From NCBI RefSeq assembly GCF_024170005.1, contig NZ_JALJXJ010000010.1, positions 248,001 through 312,000 of the forward strand: a DNA stretch of 64,000 nucleotides, written 5' to 3'. The stretch's first letter is position 1; every line of letters begins with the position of its first letter. This document shows positions 36,029 to 44,174 of the stretch, piece after piece. The position numbers and the translations under genes were made by a program. Source of the stretch: Azospirillum lipoferum (GTDB lineage: Bacteria; Pseudomonadota; Alphaproteobacteria; Azospirillales; Azospirillaceae). The notes under the pieces were generated by a model that saw nothing but the letters and a program-made list of their open reading frames with translations, was not told where the DNA came from and did not search any database.

Positions 36029-38476
36029 ATGACCACGATCCAGCACAGCAGCCCCACGACGGCCGCCGATCTCGACCTCGGCGTGTCGGGCATGACCTGC
36101 GCCTCCTGCGTCCGCCGGGTGGAGAAGGCGCTGGGCCGGGTGCCGGGCGTCACCGCCGTCTCGGTCAATCTGGCGACGGAGCGGGCACGGCTGAGCTTCG
36201 CCGGCCCGCCCGACGCCAAGGCCGCCGCCGAAGCGGTCGAGGCCGCCGGCTTCCACGCCGAACGGCGGGAGTTCGACCTGTCGGTCACCGGCATGACCTG
36301 CGCCTCCTGTTCCGGCCGGGTGGAGAAGGCGCTCAACCGCCTGCCCGGCGTGGAGTCGGCAGTGGTCAACCTGGCGACCGAGCGCGCCCATGTCGTCGCC
36401 TTCGCCGGCAGTGTGGACATTGCCGATCTGGTCACCGCAGTGGAGAAGGTCGGCTACGGCGCCGCCCCAGTCAATCGGGGCGGCGAACAGGCGGAAGAGG
36501 AGGCGCGGGCCGGCCGCAGCCGGCGCGAGCTGCACCATGTGCTGATCGCCGCCACGCTGTCGCTGCCGCTGCTGGCGGGCATGGTCGGCGACCTGTTCGG
36601 GGCCGACTGGATGCTGCCGGGCCCGGTCCAGCTGGTACTGGCCGGCATCGTGCAGTTCTGGCTCGGCGCGCGCTTCTATCGCGCCGGCTGGAACGCAGTG
36701 CGGGCGGGGGCCGGCAACATGGATCTGCTGGTGGCGCTCGGCACCTCGGCGGCCTGGGGCCTCAGCCTCTACCTGATGCTGACGGCCCACCCCGGGCACC
36801 AGCCGCATCTCTATTTCGAAGCCTCCTCTGTCCTTATCACCTTCGTGCTGTTCGGCAAATGGCTGGAGGCGCGGGCCAAGGGCCAGACCGCGGCGGCGAT
36901 CCGCGCGCTGATGGATTTGCGCCCGGCGACCGCCCGGCTGCGCCGCGACGGCGTGGAGACCGAGGTGCCGGTGGAGCGTGTCCGCGTCGGCGATCCTGTG
37001 GTGGTCCGTCCCGGCGAGCGGGTGCCGGTCGACGGCCGGGTGGTCGAGGGCAGTGGCGGCGTCGACGAATCGATGCTGACGGGCGAGAGCCTGCCGGTCG
37101 ACAAGGAGCCGGGCGCCCGCGTCACCGGCGGTTCGATCAACGGCGACGGCCTGCTGGTGGTGGAGACAACGGCGGTCGGCACCGAGACCATGCTGGCGCA
37201 GATCGTCCGCATGGTCGAGGGCGCCCAAGCGTCGAAGGCGCCGATCCAGCGCTTGGTCGACCGGGTCAGCGCCGTCTTCGTCCCGGCGGTGCTGGCGGTG
37301 GCGGCGCTGACGCTCGCCGGCTGGTGGATCGTCGGTGGCGATCTGGAAACGGCCATTGTCACCGCGGTGTCGGTTCTGGTCATCGCCTGCCCCTGCGCGC
37401 TGGGTCTGGCGACGCCGACCGCGATCATGGTCGGCACCGGCGTCGCCGCCCGCCATGGCATCCTCATCAAGGACGCCGAGGCGCTGGAACGCGCCCACGC
37501 CCTGACCGCCGTCGCCTTCGACAAGACCGGTACGCTGACGGAGGGCAGGCCGCGCGTCACCGACCTGATCCCCGCCGATGGCACCGACGGCGAGACCCTG
37601 CTGCGTCACGCCGCCGCCCTCCAGACCGGCAGCGAGCATCCGCTGGCCCATGCGTTGCGCGACCGCGCCGCTGCCGCCGGCATGGCGCCGGAACCGGTCA
37701 GCGACTTCCGTGCGCTGGCCGGGCGGGGCGTCGCCGGCACGGTGGCGGGGCGCCGCCTGCAACTCGGCAACGCCCGCGTGGTGGCGGAGACCGGCTTGCA
37801 GCCCGGTCCGCTGGCCGAGCCGGCCGACGCGCTGGCGGCCTCCGGCCGCACCCTGTCCTGGCTGATCGAAGTCGGCGAGACACCGCGCCTGCTCGGCCTC
37901 GTCGCTTTCGGCGATACGGTGAAGGAGAGTGCGATCACCGCCGTCGCCGCGCTGAAGGCGCAAGGGGTGGAACCGGTGATGGTGACCGGCGACGGCTGGG
38001 GCGCTGCGCGCTCCGTCGCCGCGGCTCTGGGCATCGAACGGGTTTTCGCCGAGGTGCTGCCGGGCGACAAGGCCACCGTGGTCGCGACGCTGAAGGGCGA
38101 GGGCAAAACCGTCGGCATGGTCGGCGACGGCATCAACGACGCGCCGGCACTGGCCGCCGCCGATGTCGGCATCGCCATGGCGACCGGCACCGACGTGGCG
38201 ATGCATAGCGCCGGCGTCACCCTGATGCGCGGCGACCCGCGGCTGGTCGCCGGTTCCATCGACGTGTCGCGCCGGACCTATGCGAAAATCCGCCAGGGGC
38301 TGTTCTGGGCCTTCGCCTACAACGTCATCGGCATCCCGCTGGCGGCATCGGGCAACCTCAGCCCGGTGCTGGCGGGGGCTGCGATGGCGCTCAGTTCTGT
38401 CAGCGTGGTGGTGAACGCCCTGAGCTTGCGCGGCTGGACGCCGCCCCGGAATGAGCCGAACAGCGAGGACGCATGA
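36029..38476 (+). CDS. copA: Copper-exporting P1B-type ATPase
   Basis: 815 residues; pumps Cu(I) from the cytoplasm. Two N-terminal HMA domains with GMTCASC (near 22 and 91), eight membrane helices, phosphatase loop LTGESLPVDK, ion-binding CPC in VIACPCALGLATP, phosphorylation site DKTGTLTEG, nucleotide-domain SEHPLAHAL and hinge MVGDGINDAPALAAADVG. The ATG at 36029 follows AAGGAGAA. A CueR promoter lies at 35964-35994. Its stop overlaps the cueR start. Confidence 0.97.
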   Translation: MTTIQHSSPTTAADLDLGVSGMTCASCVRRVEKALGRVPGVTAVSVNLATERARLSFAGPPDAKAAAEAVEAAGFHAERREFDLSVTGMTCASCSGRVEKALNRLPGVESAVVNLATERAHVVAFAGSVDIADLVTAVEKVGYGAAPVNRGGEQAEEEARAGRSRRELHHVLIAATLSLPLLAGMVGDLFGADWMLPGPVQLVLAGIVQFWLGARFYRAGWNAVRAGAGNMDLLVALGTSAAWGLSLYLMLTAHPGHQPHLYFEASSVLITFVLFGKWLEARAKGQTAAAIRALMDLRPATARLRRDGVETEVPVERVRVGDPVVVRPGERVPVDGRVVEGSGGVDESMLTGESLPVDKEPGARVTGGSINGDGLLVVETTAVGTETMLAQIVRMVEGAQASKAPIQRLVDRVSAVFVPAVLAVAALTLAGWWIVGGDLETAIVTAVSVLVIACPCALGLATPTAIMVGTGVAARHGILIKDAEALERAHALTAVAFDKTGTLTEGRPRVTDLIPADGTDGETLLRHAAALQTGSEHPLAHALRDRAAAAGMAPEPVSDFRALAGRGVAGTVAGRRLQLGNARVVAETGLQPGPLAEPADALAASGRTLSWLIEVGETPRLLGLVAFGDTVKESAITAVAALKAQGVEPVMVTGDGWGAARSVAAALGIERVFAEVLPGDKATVVATLKGEGKTVGMVGDGINDAPALAAADVGIAMATGTDVAMHSAGVTLMRGDPRLVAGSIDVSRRTYAKIRQGLFWAFAYNVIGIPLAASGNLSPVLAGAAMALSSVSVVVNALSLRGWTPPRNEPNSEDA

Positions 38477-38874
38477 TGAAGGACGGCATGACCATCGGCG
38501 ACGCCGCCAAGGCGTCGGGCGTGAACGCCAAGCTGATCCGCTATTACGAATCCATCGGGCTGATCCCGGAGGCCGGACGGACGGCGTCGGGCTATCGCGT
38601 CTACAGCGACCGCGACGTGAATGTGCTGCGCTTCGTCAAGCGGGGGCGGACGCTGGGCTTCGGGATCGAGCGGATTCAAAAGCTGGTCGGGCTGTGGCAG
38701 GACCGTTCGCGGTGCAGTTCGGAGGTGAAACGCATCGCGCTCCAGCACATCGACGAGCTGGAGGCGAAGATCGCCGAATTGCAGGCGATGCGTGATACGC
38801 TGCACGAGCTTGCCGACGCCTGCCACGGCGACGAGCGGCCGGACTGCCCGATCCTGAAGGACTTGGCGTCGTGA
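38473..38874 (+). CDS. cueR: MerR-family copper efflux regulator
   Basis: 133-residue activator that senses Cu(I)/Ag(I). N-terminal winged helix MTIGDAAKASGVNAKLIRYYESIGLIP and the GYRVYSDRDVNVLRFVKR stretch, a dimer helix, and the C-terminal metal loop CHGDERPDC, the C-x7-C spacing that marks CueR rather than MerR or ZntR. It overlaps copA by 4 bp (ATGA), so it autoregulates through the copA promoter. Confidence 0.95.
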   Translation: MMKDGMTIGDAAKASGVNAKLIRYYESIGLIPEAGRTASGYRVYSDRDVNVLRFVKRGRTLGFGIERIQKLVGLWQDRSRCSSEVKRIALQHIDELEAKIAELQAMRDTLHELADACHGDERPDCPILKDLAS

Positions 38875-38899
38875 TGGGAAACTTTCTCACATGCGTTAT

Positions 38900-38937
38900 C
38901 CCCTCTCCCCCCTGGGGAGAGGGTTAGGGTGAGGGGG
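38900..38937. repeat. REP-like element, copy in forward orientation
   Basis: CCCCTCTCCCC followed by GGGGAGAGGG and GGGTGAGGGGG. Near-exact reverse complement of the element at 39002-39039, so the pair could fold into one large hairpin around about 65 bp. Confidence 0.7.
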
Positions 38938-39001
38938 ATGCGCGGCGAGGATTTTCAAGCAGCGCGCACTACCCGTTCTCCGCTGAGTCCACGTCATGCC
39001 T

Positions 39002-39039
39002 CCCCCTCACCCCGACCCTCTCCCCGGGGGGAGAGGGGA
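39002..39039. repeat. REP-like element, inverted copy
   Basis: CCCCCTCACCCC then CCCTCTCCCC and GGGGAGAGGGG; differs from the inverse of 38900-38937 at only a few positions. No genes are seen between 38875 and 39096. Confidence 0.7.
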
Positions 39040-39096
39040 TTTCCAAGGTGGAAGAGGGAGAAATCGTGGGGCAGGAGAGGGCTTCACACCTACACC

Positions 39097-39294
39097 TTAC
39101 CGTTTCGTCCTCGGGTCGTGTGTGTGGTGGAGATCGCGTTCGCCGCCGCCGCTGGAACTGCCGGACTGGCGGGTGTTGGTTGGTTCGCCCGGGTGCGGGC
39201 GCTTCTCCGCCGCCGGTTCCGGCTTGTCGGCGTTCTGCTGGCTGCTGCCGGGACCGCCATGGTGGCGGTCGGTTGCATCAATGCGCTTGCTCAT
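39097..39294 (-). CDS. Small hydrophilic, probably disordered protein (65 aa)
   Basis: Starts MSKRIDATDRHHGGPGSSQQ; rich in His, Gly, Pro, Ser and charged residues, with no hydrophobic core. It begins 3 bp after the stop of the similar small gene at 39298, whose end supplies a GAGG site, so the pair looks like an operon. Such small hydrophilic proteins are often stress induced; no function is claimed. Confidence 0.5.
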   Translation of the reverse strand: MSKRIDATDRHHGGPGSSQQNADKPEPAAEKRPHPGEPTNTRQSGSSSGGGERDLHHTHDPRTKR

Positions 39295-39297
39295 GCC

Positions 39298-39483
39298 TCA
39301 CCGATCCTGCTGATAGCCCTGGTGGGTGGTGTTCTGCCGGGTGTTGCCGGGCTGGCCCTGTTCCTTGGTGTTGGGGGCGCCGCGGTTGCCGGCGCCGTCG
39401 TCGGGGGACGCGCTGCTCGCCGGCTCGCCGGGGCCCTTGTCGCTGCGGCCCTCGGGCGGAACGGGCGGGATGTGCTTGGTCAT
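39298..39483 (-). CDS. Small hydrophilic protein with NTKEQGQ-GN-RQNT motif (61 aa)
   Basis: Begins MTKHIPPVPPEGRSDKGPGE and ends PNTKEQGQPGNTRQNTTHQGYQQDR in two parts, a low-complexity polar protein. The C-terminal motif recurs in short proteins of many alphaproteobacteria as far as I recall. AAGGAG lies 8 bp before the ATG at 39483, good evidence of translation. First gene of a likely two-gene unit. Confidence 0.65.
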   Translation of the reverse strand: MTKHIPPVPPEGRSDKGPGEPASSASPDDGAGNRGAPNTKEQGQPGNTRQNTTHQGYQQDR

Positions 39484-39658
39484 GGTGGCGCTCCTTTTGT
39501 TGGCTCGCGTCACCTTCCAACAGGAGGGCGGGGGAGGGGTTCCGGTCCCAGATAGCTCCCGCCGGCGCAGAGACCCACCCATGCGCTCGGCTTCCGCAAT
39601 GCTTTCATGCGAAATTGCTGCGACCGCAGGGTGCATGGCGGCCCTTATGCTGACAGGC

Positions 39659-41074
39659 ATGTCGAACCTCTCCGCGCCGTCCCTCGCCCCCGCCCAATCC
39701 GCCACCCGCAAGCCGCCCGCCGCGGCGGGCGACGGCCTGCCGGTCCCGCAGCGCTATTGGGCGATGGCGGCGATGACCGTCGCGCTGATCATGGCGGTGC
39801 TGGACGGGGTGGTCGCCAACATCGCCCTGCCGACGATCCAGCGCGAGTTCGTCGTCGATGCCGCCAGCGCGATCTGGGTGGTCAACGCCTACCAGCTGGC
39901 GGTCACCGTCTCGCTGTTCCCGATGGCGTCGCTGGGCGACATCATCGGCTACCGCAAGGTCTACTGGTTCGGTCTGGCGGTCTTCACCATGGCCTCGCTG
40001 GCTTGTGCGCTGTCGCCGAATCTGCCGGTGCTGACCGCCGCCCGCGTGTTGCAGGGCATCGGCGGCGCCGGGATCATGAGCGTCAATCTGGCGCTGGTCC
40101 GCCATATCTACCCCTCCACCCATCTCGGCCGCGGCGTCGGCTACAACGCGATGATCGTCGCGGTGTCCTCCGCGGCGGGGCCCAGCCTCGCCGCGCTGAT
40201 CCTGTCGGTGGCGTCCTGGCCCTGGCTGTTCGCGGTCAATGTGCCGCTGGGGCTGGCGGCACTGGTGGTGGCGGCGCGGGCGATGCCGGCGTCGAACCCG
40301 GCCGGGCACCGTTTCGACTGGCTGAGCGCCGCGCTGAACGCCGCCACGCTCGGCCTGCTCATCGTCGGTTTCAAGGGGGTGGACGGCAGCCAGCCCATCT
40401 GGCTGGTCGCCGTGGAACTGCTGGCGGCGCTGGCGCTCGGTGCCACGCTGGTGCGGCGTGAACTGGGGCAGGCGGCACCCTTGCTGCCGGTGGATCTGCT
40501 GCGCCGCCCGGTGTTCGCCCTGACGGTGGTGACGTCGGTCTGCTCTTTCGCGGCGCAGAACATCGTCTTCGTCGCGATGCCCTTCTTCTTCGAGGATGTA
40601 CTGAACCGGTCGCTGACGGAATCGGGGCTGCTGATGACGCCCTGGCCGCTGATGGTGGCGCTGGTCGCCCCGATTTCCGGCCGGCTGGCCGACCGGTATG
40701 AGCCGACGCGGCTGGCGGCGGCGGGCCTGCTGGCCTTCGCCGCCGGCCTCGCCCTGATGGCGCTGCTGCCCCCCGACCCGTCGACGCTGGACGTGGTCTG
40801 GCGGATGGCGCTGGCCGGCTTTGGCTTCGGCCTGTTCCAGACCCCGAACAACAAGGTGCTGGTCAGCAGCGCGCCGAAGGAGCGCAGCGGCGGTGCCAGC
40901 GGCATCCAGGCGACCGGCCGCCTGTTCGGCCAGACGCTCGGCGCCGCCACGGTGGGGCTGGTCTTCACCGCCATCGGCAAGGCGGACGGCAGCGTCGTCG
41001 TGCTGTGGCTGGGTGCCGGCCTGTGCCTTGTCGCCTGCCTGACCGGCATCTTCCGCCGCCGCCCGGCTGCCTGA
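39659..41074 (+). CDS. DHA2-type MFS multidrug efflux transporter
   Basis: 471 residues with about fourteen membrane helices, the EmrB/QacA layout. Motif C-like and antiporter features include MAVLDGVVANIALPTIQREF (helix 1), LGDIIGYRKVYWFGLAVFT (motif A), RVLQGIGGAGIMSVNLALV (motif B) and VSSAAGPSLAALIL (motif C). It likely exports drugs or toxic organics by proton antiport. The start is placed just before the first helix; no EmrA-like adaptor is adjacent. Confidence 0.88.
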   Translation: MSNLSAPSLAPAQSATRKPPAAAGDGLPVPQRYWAMAAMTVALIMAVLDGVVANIALPTIQREFVVDAASAIWVVNAYQLAVTVSLFPMASLGDIIGYRKVYWFGLAVFTMASLACALSPNLPVLTAARVLQGIGGAGIMSVNLALVRHIYPSTHLGRGVGYNAMIVAVSSAAGPSLAALILSVASWPWLFAVNVPLGLAALVVAARAMPASNPAGHRFDWLSAALNAATLGLLIVGFKGVDGSQPIWLVAVELLAALALGATLVRRELGQAAPLLPVDLLRRPVFALTVVTSVCSFAAQNIVFVAMPFFFEDVLNRSLTESGLLMTPWPLMVALVAPISGRLADRYEPTRLAAAGLLAFAAGLALMALLPPDPSTLDVVWRMALAGFGFGLFQTPNNKVLVSSAPKERSGGASGIQATGRLFGQTLGAATVGLVFTAIGKADGSVVVLWLGAGLCLVACLTGIFRRRPAA

Positions 41075-41078
41075 CCGG

Positions 41079-41648
41079 TTACTGTTTCGGCTGCTGGCTT
41101 TCCGGCCGGGTCAGCGTCGGCTCGTCGCCATAGGCGAAGGTCGGCGCCCTGTCAAACTCGGCCTGCCCGATGTCCAGCATCGGTCCATCGGGACCGTTGG
41201 CGAGCGCGCTGGCCGGCACAGCCACCAGCTTCTCGCCCACCCCCAGCACCTCGTTCGGCGCCATCACGATACGGTCGACCCGGTCGCCGTTCCGATCCAT
41301 GGTGAAGTCGAGGATGCGGCCGGCCATCTGCCCGTCGCGGGTGCGCAACTCCGTCCCTACCATCGCCCGCGCCTGATCCGGGTTCAGCGCGGCCGGCGGC
41401 AGGGCCGCAACCGGTGGCGACGACCCTTGCGCACCCGTGACCGCCGGGGCGGGGTTCTGCACCTCAAGCGACGGCGCTTCGCCGCTGACACCCGGCGGGG
41501 AGGTGATCTGCCCGGTCGCCGGCTGGTCATCCGGCCGCGGCGCGGTCATCAGTGGCGGCGAGGCAGCGGTGTCCGGCGTGGTCTGGGCAATGGCGGTGCC
41601 GGTCAGCAGCAGCGCCGCGGCCGGAACAAGCAAGAGGGGGCGGAGCAT
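41079..41648 (-). CDS. Secreted PRC-barrel domain protein
   Basis: 189 residues: signal peptide (1-22, LTGTAIAQT), a long Pro/Ala/Ser-rich linker (about 23-90), then a PRC-barrel-like domain (MVGTELRTRDGQMAGRILDFTMDRNGDRVDRIVM) typical of periplasmic photoreaction-centre-barrel proteins with unknown ligands. The ATG at 41648 fits the signal peptide and has AAAGG upstream. It converges tightly (4 bp) with the MFS gene. Confidence 0.78.
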   Translation of the reverse strand: MLRPLLLVPAAALLLTGTAIAQTTPDTAASPPLMTAPRPDDQPATGQITSPPGVSGEAPSLEVQNPAPAVTGAQGSSPPVAALPPAALNPDQARAMVGTELRTRDGQMAGRILDFTMDRNGDRVDRIVMAPNEVLGVGEKLVAVPASALANGPDGPMLDIGQAEFDRAPTFAYGDEPTLTRPESQQPKQ

Positions 41649-41730
41649 GGGGCGACCTTTCCATTCGGATTCGGTATCGCCCTGGTTAACAGCGCAAGGT
41701 GCCCTTGGGTTGCCGACGTGAATCCCGGGC

Positions 41731-41759
41731 TCTCTCCCTCTTCCTCCGGGGAGAGGGGA
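41731..41759. repeat. REP-like element
   Basis: CTCTCCCTCTTCCTC followed by GGGGAGAGGGGA; partial match to the 38900 and 39002 elements, lying between two minus-strand genes. Confidence 0.55.
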
Positions 41760-41767
41760 CTTTCCCC

Positions 41768-42013
41768 TTACTTCCCGCGTCCGGTCTTGTCCTGCAATGC
41801 ATCGATCCGCTTCGACGCCTCCGCTTTTGTCAGGCCATCGTCGAAGGACTCGCCGGCTTCCTCGCTCAGCGTCTTTAGATAGGAGGCCTGGGCGCCGGTC
41901 ATCGGTTCGTCGCCGGTGGTCCAATCGTCCGGATTCTTGTCACGGTTGGACGTGTCTGCGCCGATCTTCGGATTCTCGTGGCCGGCATGGTCGGCGGTGG
42001 TCTTTGTCGTCAT
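41768..42013 (-). CDS. DUF3072 small protein
   Basis: 81 residues: disordered polar N-terminus (MTTKTTADHAGHENPKIGAD) and the compact DUF3072 core MTGAQASYLKTLSEEAGESF with GLTKAEASKRIDALQ, a SAP-like helical motif. DUF3072 genes often sit with stress genes in Rhizobiales and Rhodospirillales. Function unknown. Confidence 0.85.
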   Translation of the reverse strand: MTTKTTADHAGHENPKIGADTSNRDKNPDDWTTGDEPMTGAQASYLKTLSEEAGESFDDGLTKAEASKRIDALQDKTGRGK

Positions 42014-42091
42014 GATCCGTACCTCTCAAAAAGGAACACATCATGAACAAGCATGGAGGCGGGAAGTTCCCGCCTCCCAACCCAAAAAACC

Positions 42092-42700
42092 TCAGCCGTT
42101 GCGCCGCAGCAGGAAAACGCCCTGTTCGCCCAGCAGGTTGGCGAAGCCGGAATGGGCGCGGCTGGTTACCCGGCCGGCGCGGTCGATGATCCGGGTCTGC
42201 TCGATGGTGATGCCCATCTCCTCGGTCAGGACGACGAAGTCGCGCAGCGTGCAGAAATGGATATTGGGTGTTTCCCACCACTGGTAGCCCAGCTTCTCCG
42301 TCACTGGCATGCGGCCGGTCAGCATCAGCTGCATGCGGACGCGCCAATAGCCGAAATTCGGCACCGAGACGATGGCGCGCCGGCCGATGCGGCACAGCAT
42401 CTCCAGCACGTCGCGCGGCTGCTTCATCGCCTGCAAGGTCTGGCCCAGGATGACGTAATCGAACGCTTCGGCCGGATAGTCCTTCAGGTCGGTCTCGGCA
42501 TCGCCCTGGATCACCGACAGGCCATGGGCGACGCACTGGCGCACGCCATCCATGCTGAGTTCGATGCCGCGCCCGTCGACATTCTTGGTGTGGGACAGAT
42601 AATCCAGCAGGGCGCCGTCGCCGCAGCCGACGTCCAGCACGCGGCTGTTCGGCTCCACCATCTCGGCGATCAGCTTCAGGTCGTCGCGAATGTCCACCAT
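42092..42700 (-). CDS. metW: Methionine biosynthesis protein MetW
   Basis: 202-residue SAM-methyltransferase-fold protein that works with MetX in homoserine acetylation. SAM-type motif VLDVGCGDGALLDYL near residue 24, VIQGDAETDL, FDYVILGQTLQAM and SVPNFGYWRVRMQL are MetW hallmarks. It follows metX by 32 bp on the same strand. The catalytic role remains poorly understood in the family. Confidence 0.95.
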   Translation of the reverse strand: MVDIRDDLKLIAEMVEPNSRVLDVGCGDGALLDYLSHTKNVDGRGIELSMDGVRQCVAHGLSVIQGDAETDLKDYPAEAFDYVILGQTLQAMKQPRDVLEMLCRIGRRAIVSVPNFGYWRVRMQLMLTGRMPVTEKLGYQWWETPNIHFCTLRDFVVLTEEMGITIEQTRIIDRAGRVTSRAHSGFANLLGEQGVFLLRRNG

Positions 42701-42732
42701 GGTCGGCCGTCCAGTCCCAGTTCCAGTCCTAC

Positions 42733-43950
42733 TCAACGCGCGCGGCGGCGGACGGACAGGCCGCGATGCTCGGCGCAGCCTTCCAGGAAGCCGTGGATCA
42801 CCTGATGGAACTCCGGCTCGTCCAGCAGGAAGGCGTCGTGGCCCTTGTCGGTCTCGATCTCCACGAAGCTGACATTCGCGGCGACGGCGTTCAGCGCATG
42901 CACGATGGCCCGCGATTCCGAGGTCGGGAACAGCCAGTCGCTGGAGAAGCTGGCAAGGCAGAAGCGCACCGGCGTGGTCTTGCCTCCCGGCCGGAAGGCG
43001 TTGGCCAGCGTGCCCCCGGCATCGGCGGCGAGGTCGAAGTAATCCATCGCCCGCGTGATGTAGAGGTAGGAATTGGCGTCGAAGCGCTCGACAAAGGCCG
43101 CCCCCTGGTAGCGCAGGTAGCTCTCCACCTGGAAATCGGCGTCGAAGCCGTAGGTGATCGCCTTGCGGTCCTGCAAATTGCGGCCGAACTTGCGGTGCAG
43201 CGCCGTTTCGGACAGGTAGGTGATGTGCGCCGCCATGCGGGCGACGGCCAGACCGGCTTCCGGCTTGGTGCCTTCCAGCAGGTAGTTGCCGCCGCACCAG
43301 TTCGGGTCGGCCATGATCGCCTGGCGTCCGACCTCGTGGAAGGCGATGTTCTGCGCCGAATGGCGGGCGGCGGTGGCGATGGGCACCGCGGCGAACACCG
43401 ATTCGGGATAGGCCACCGCCCATTGCAGCACCTGCATGCCGCCCATCGAGCCGCCGATGACACAGAACAGCTTCTCGATGCCCAGATGCTCGACCAGCAG
43501 CTTCTGCGCCCGCACCATGTCGCCGATGGTCACCACCGGGAAGGACAGGCCATAGGGCTGGCCGGTGGCAGGGTCAACGTCCTTCGGCCCGGTGCTGCCC
43601 AGGCAGCCGCCCAGCACGTTGGAGCAGATGACGAAATAGCGGTCGGTGTCCACCGGCTTGCCGGGGCCGACCAGCATCTCCCACCAGCCGGGCTTGCCGG
43701 TGACCGGGTGCTTCTCCACCACGAAATGGTCGCCGGTCAGGGCATGGCAGATGAAGATCGCGTTGGACTTGTCGGCGTTCAGCGTGCCGTAGGTCTGGTA
43801 GGCGATCTGGAAACCGCCGATCTCCACCCCGCTGTCCAGCCGCATGGGCCGGTCCACCGCCAGACGCACGCGCTTGCCCGGCATCACCGGGGTGTCGGCG
43901 ACAGCCGGGGTGACCAGGGGGGGCTGCTGCGCGGTGGGGGGCGCGGACAT
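42733..43950 (-). CDS. metX: Homoserine O-acetyltransferase
   Basis: 405-residue alpha/beta hydrolase that acetylates (or succinylates) L-homoserine for methionine synthesis. Catalytic Ser in VIGGSMGGMQVLQWA (near 165), Asp in SSDWLFPTSES (near 335) and His in DKGHDAFLLD (near 368). The oxyanion region ICHALTGDHFVV is present. MSAPPT is chosen as start. Transcribed with metW; a sigma-70-like promoter lies at 44104-44075, leaving a leader near 115 nt. Confidence 0.95.
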   Translation of the reverse strand: MSAPPTAQQPPLVTPAVADTPVMPGKRVRLAVDRPMRLDSGVEIGGFQIAYQTYGTLNADKSNAIFICHALTGDHFVVEKHPVTGKPGWWEMLVGPGKPVDTDRYFVICSNVLGGCLGSTGPKDVDPATGQPYGLSFPVVTIGDMVRAQKLLVEHLGIEKLFCVIGGSMGGMQVLQWAVAYPESVFAAVPIATAARHSAQNIAFHEVGRQAIMADPNWCGGNYLLEGTKPEAGLAVARMAAHITYLSETALHRKFGRNLQDRKAITYGFDADFQVESYLRYQGAAFVERFDANSYLYITRAMDYFDLAADAGGTLANAFRPGGKTTPVRFCLASFSSDWLFPTSESRAIVHALNAVAANVSFVEIETDKGHDAFLLDEPEFHQVIHGFLEGCAEHRGLSVRRRAR

Positions 43951-44074
43951 GTCGTTTTCGGGCCTTGGAAACTGTTCAGGGCGGGCGGTTCTGGCCTTCG
44001 GAAATCCCGCCTTGTGCAAACCTTGCGGCGCCTTGGCGGAAACCGTCGGAGAGCTGTGGCGGAACGGGAGCGTA

Positions 44075-44104
44075 TAGCTACGAAGCCGGCCTTCGGAGTG
44101 TCAA
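44075..44104 (-). promoter_or_regulatory. Probable metX promoter
   Basis: On the minus strand: TTGACA (44104-44099), 18-bp spacer, TAGCTA (44080-44075). It predicts a leader of about 115 nt before metX. I looked for SAM-II/SAM-V riboswitch features in the leader and did not find them. Confidence 0.5.
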
Positions 44105-44174
44105 TGTTTTCTTTGATTTCAGGGCGCATGCGGACTACTACTAACCGGCTTTGCATTCGATGGTTTTTTGACCC

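Noticed and set aside
35864..38206. 780-codon open frame on the minus strand opposite copA
   Set aside because: It mirrors the codon periodicity of copA; its product is a His/Arg/Gly/Asp-rich low-complexity chain with no motifs, whereas copA has every P-type ATPase motif.
42092..43423. Apparent 443-residue MetW with long N-terminal extension
   Set aside because: The extension is an alternative frame of metX; MetW begins at MVDIRDD as in other species.
43951..44067. SAM riboswitch in the metX leader
   Set aside because: The 115-nt leader is long enough, but I could not find the SAM-II/SAM-V pseudoknot sequence pattern, so no riboswitch is called.
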